This document shows, in pieces, positions 5,380-5,683 of a stretch of 5,683 nt of DNA; position 1 is the first letter of the stretch, and the number at the start of each line of letters is the position of its first letter. The notes beneath the pieces are model-generated. The model made no database searches. It was not told the DNA's origin and saw only the letters and a list, made by a program, of their open reading frames with translations. Origin of the DNA: Clostridiaceae bacterium (lineage in GTDB: Bacteria; Bacillota; Clostridia; Acetivibrionales; DUMC01); contig JAAZDH010000222.1 in the NCBI GenBank assembly GCA_012512865.1, forward strand, positions 1 through 5,683, in the 5' to 3' direction. The translations under genes were made by a program, and so were the position numbers.

Positions 5380-5683
5380 ATGGGCAAAAGAAATACAATT
5401 AATGCAACAGATAAAAGAAAAACCGGTGATGCAAAAGCCGGGAAAAACAGGAAAATAAATAACATATTGTTTGTCCTTCTTGCATTTATCTTGGCGGTTG
5501 TCATAATGCTGGGTATTCTGGCAGGAGTGTACTATTTTATTGTTAATAGTAACCTGTATGGAATAGCAGATAAGTACAGAGAGGAAATACAGGGAATACC
5601 GGCATTAAAGTGGGCTTTACCGGACCCACCCGACCCAGATGACCCGAAGTATTTAACGGACCAGGAAATCAGGTCCAGGTACG
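5380..5683 (+). CDS. Membrane-anchored protein downstream of fliJ, partial (YlxF/MotE-like position)
   Basis: This gene is open to the window edge, and only its first 101 codons are visible. ATG at 5380 is preceded by AAGGG (5367-5371) with 8 nt spacing, and no earlier start codon exists in this frame after the fliJ stop. The protein begins with about 27 polar, strongly basic residues (MGKRNTINATDKRKT...). One transmembrane helix follows at about 28-54 (ILFVLLAFILAVVIML...), then YREEIQGIPALKWALP and an acidic proline segment PDPPDPDDP (81-89). The positive-inside rule places the N-terminus in the cytoplasm and the remainder outside. Firmicutes often encode a single-pass YlxF or MotE-family protein between fliJ and fliK, with a coiled coil and an MgtE-N-like domain after the anchor. 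The position and anchor fit, but the diagnostic C-terminal part is missing, so the family assignment is inferred. Confidence 0.75.
   Translation, partial: MGKRNTINATDKRKTGDAKAGKNRKINNILFVLLAFILAVVIMLGILAGVYYFIVNSNLYGIADKYREEIQGIPALKWALPDPPDPDDPKYLTDQEIRSRY

Noticed and set aside
5373..5380. A8 run directly before the last start codon as a phase-variable element
   Set aside because: The run lies between the ribosome site and the ATG, where A-rich spacers are common; small length changes would only alter spacing.
5329..5382. Readthrough fusion of fliJ with the next gene, since both are in the same frame and only the TAA at 5329 separates them
   Set aside because: Only 16 codons need to be free of stops between them, which is likely by chance. 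The downstream gene has its own ribosome site and start, and a cytoplasmic stalk fused to a membrane anchor is not expected.

Overview
The window is a stretch of a flagellar hook-basal-body / type III export operon, all on the plus strand: fliF, fliG, fliH, fliI, fliJ, then the 5' end of a sixth gene encoding a membrane-anchored protein that runs off the right edge. The order fliF-fliG-fliH-fliI-fliJ is the classical fla/che operon order of Gram-positive flagellates. The moderately AT-rich base composition, strong AGGAGG-type ribosome binding sites, TTG starts and FliG/FliI sequence character fit a member of the Clostridia (Bacillota). The exact genus cannot be fixed by eye.

Layout. Bases 1-140 are non-coding leader with short 11-bp tandem repeats and a weak candidate sigma-A-type promoter. 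The fliF gene (141-1736) encodes the MS ring. The fliG gene (1749-2762) encodes the rotor/switch protein. The fliH gene (2746-3528) encodes the export ATPase regulator, fliI (best start 3569, to 4882) the export ATPase, and fliJ (4882-5331) the coiled-coil stalk. From 5380 to the window end is an open partial gene with a basic N-terminus, one transmembrane helix and a Pro/Asp-rich segment. It sits where many Firmicutes carry the YlxF/MotE-like gene.

How they work together. FliF forms the membrane ring, and its cytoplasmic C-terminal tail carries the FliG-binding motif. FliG couples stator ion flow to rotation and controls switching through FliM. FliH, FliI and FliJ form the cytoplasmic ATPase complex beneath the export gate, which feeds rod, hook and filament subunits through the FliF ring. 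The genes are tightly packed: the fliF stop lies inside the fliG ribosome binding site, fliG and fliH overlap by 17 nt, and fliI and fliJ overlap by 1 nt. This suggests translational coupling of one polycistronic mRNA. No terminator, mobile element, RNA gene or CRISPR array was seen.

The region is mostly ordinary, and I see no undescribed defence or mobile system. The points worth a second look are: a possible internal in-frame start that would give a free FliG-binding tail of FliF; the mis-assignable start of fliI; an unusually cysteine-rich FliH; a C7 tract in fliI that could disrupt it by slippage; and the repeat-bearing leader.
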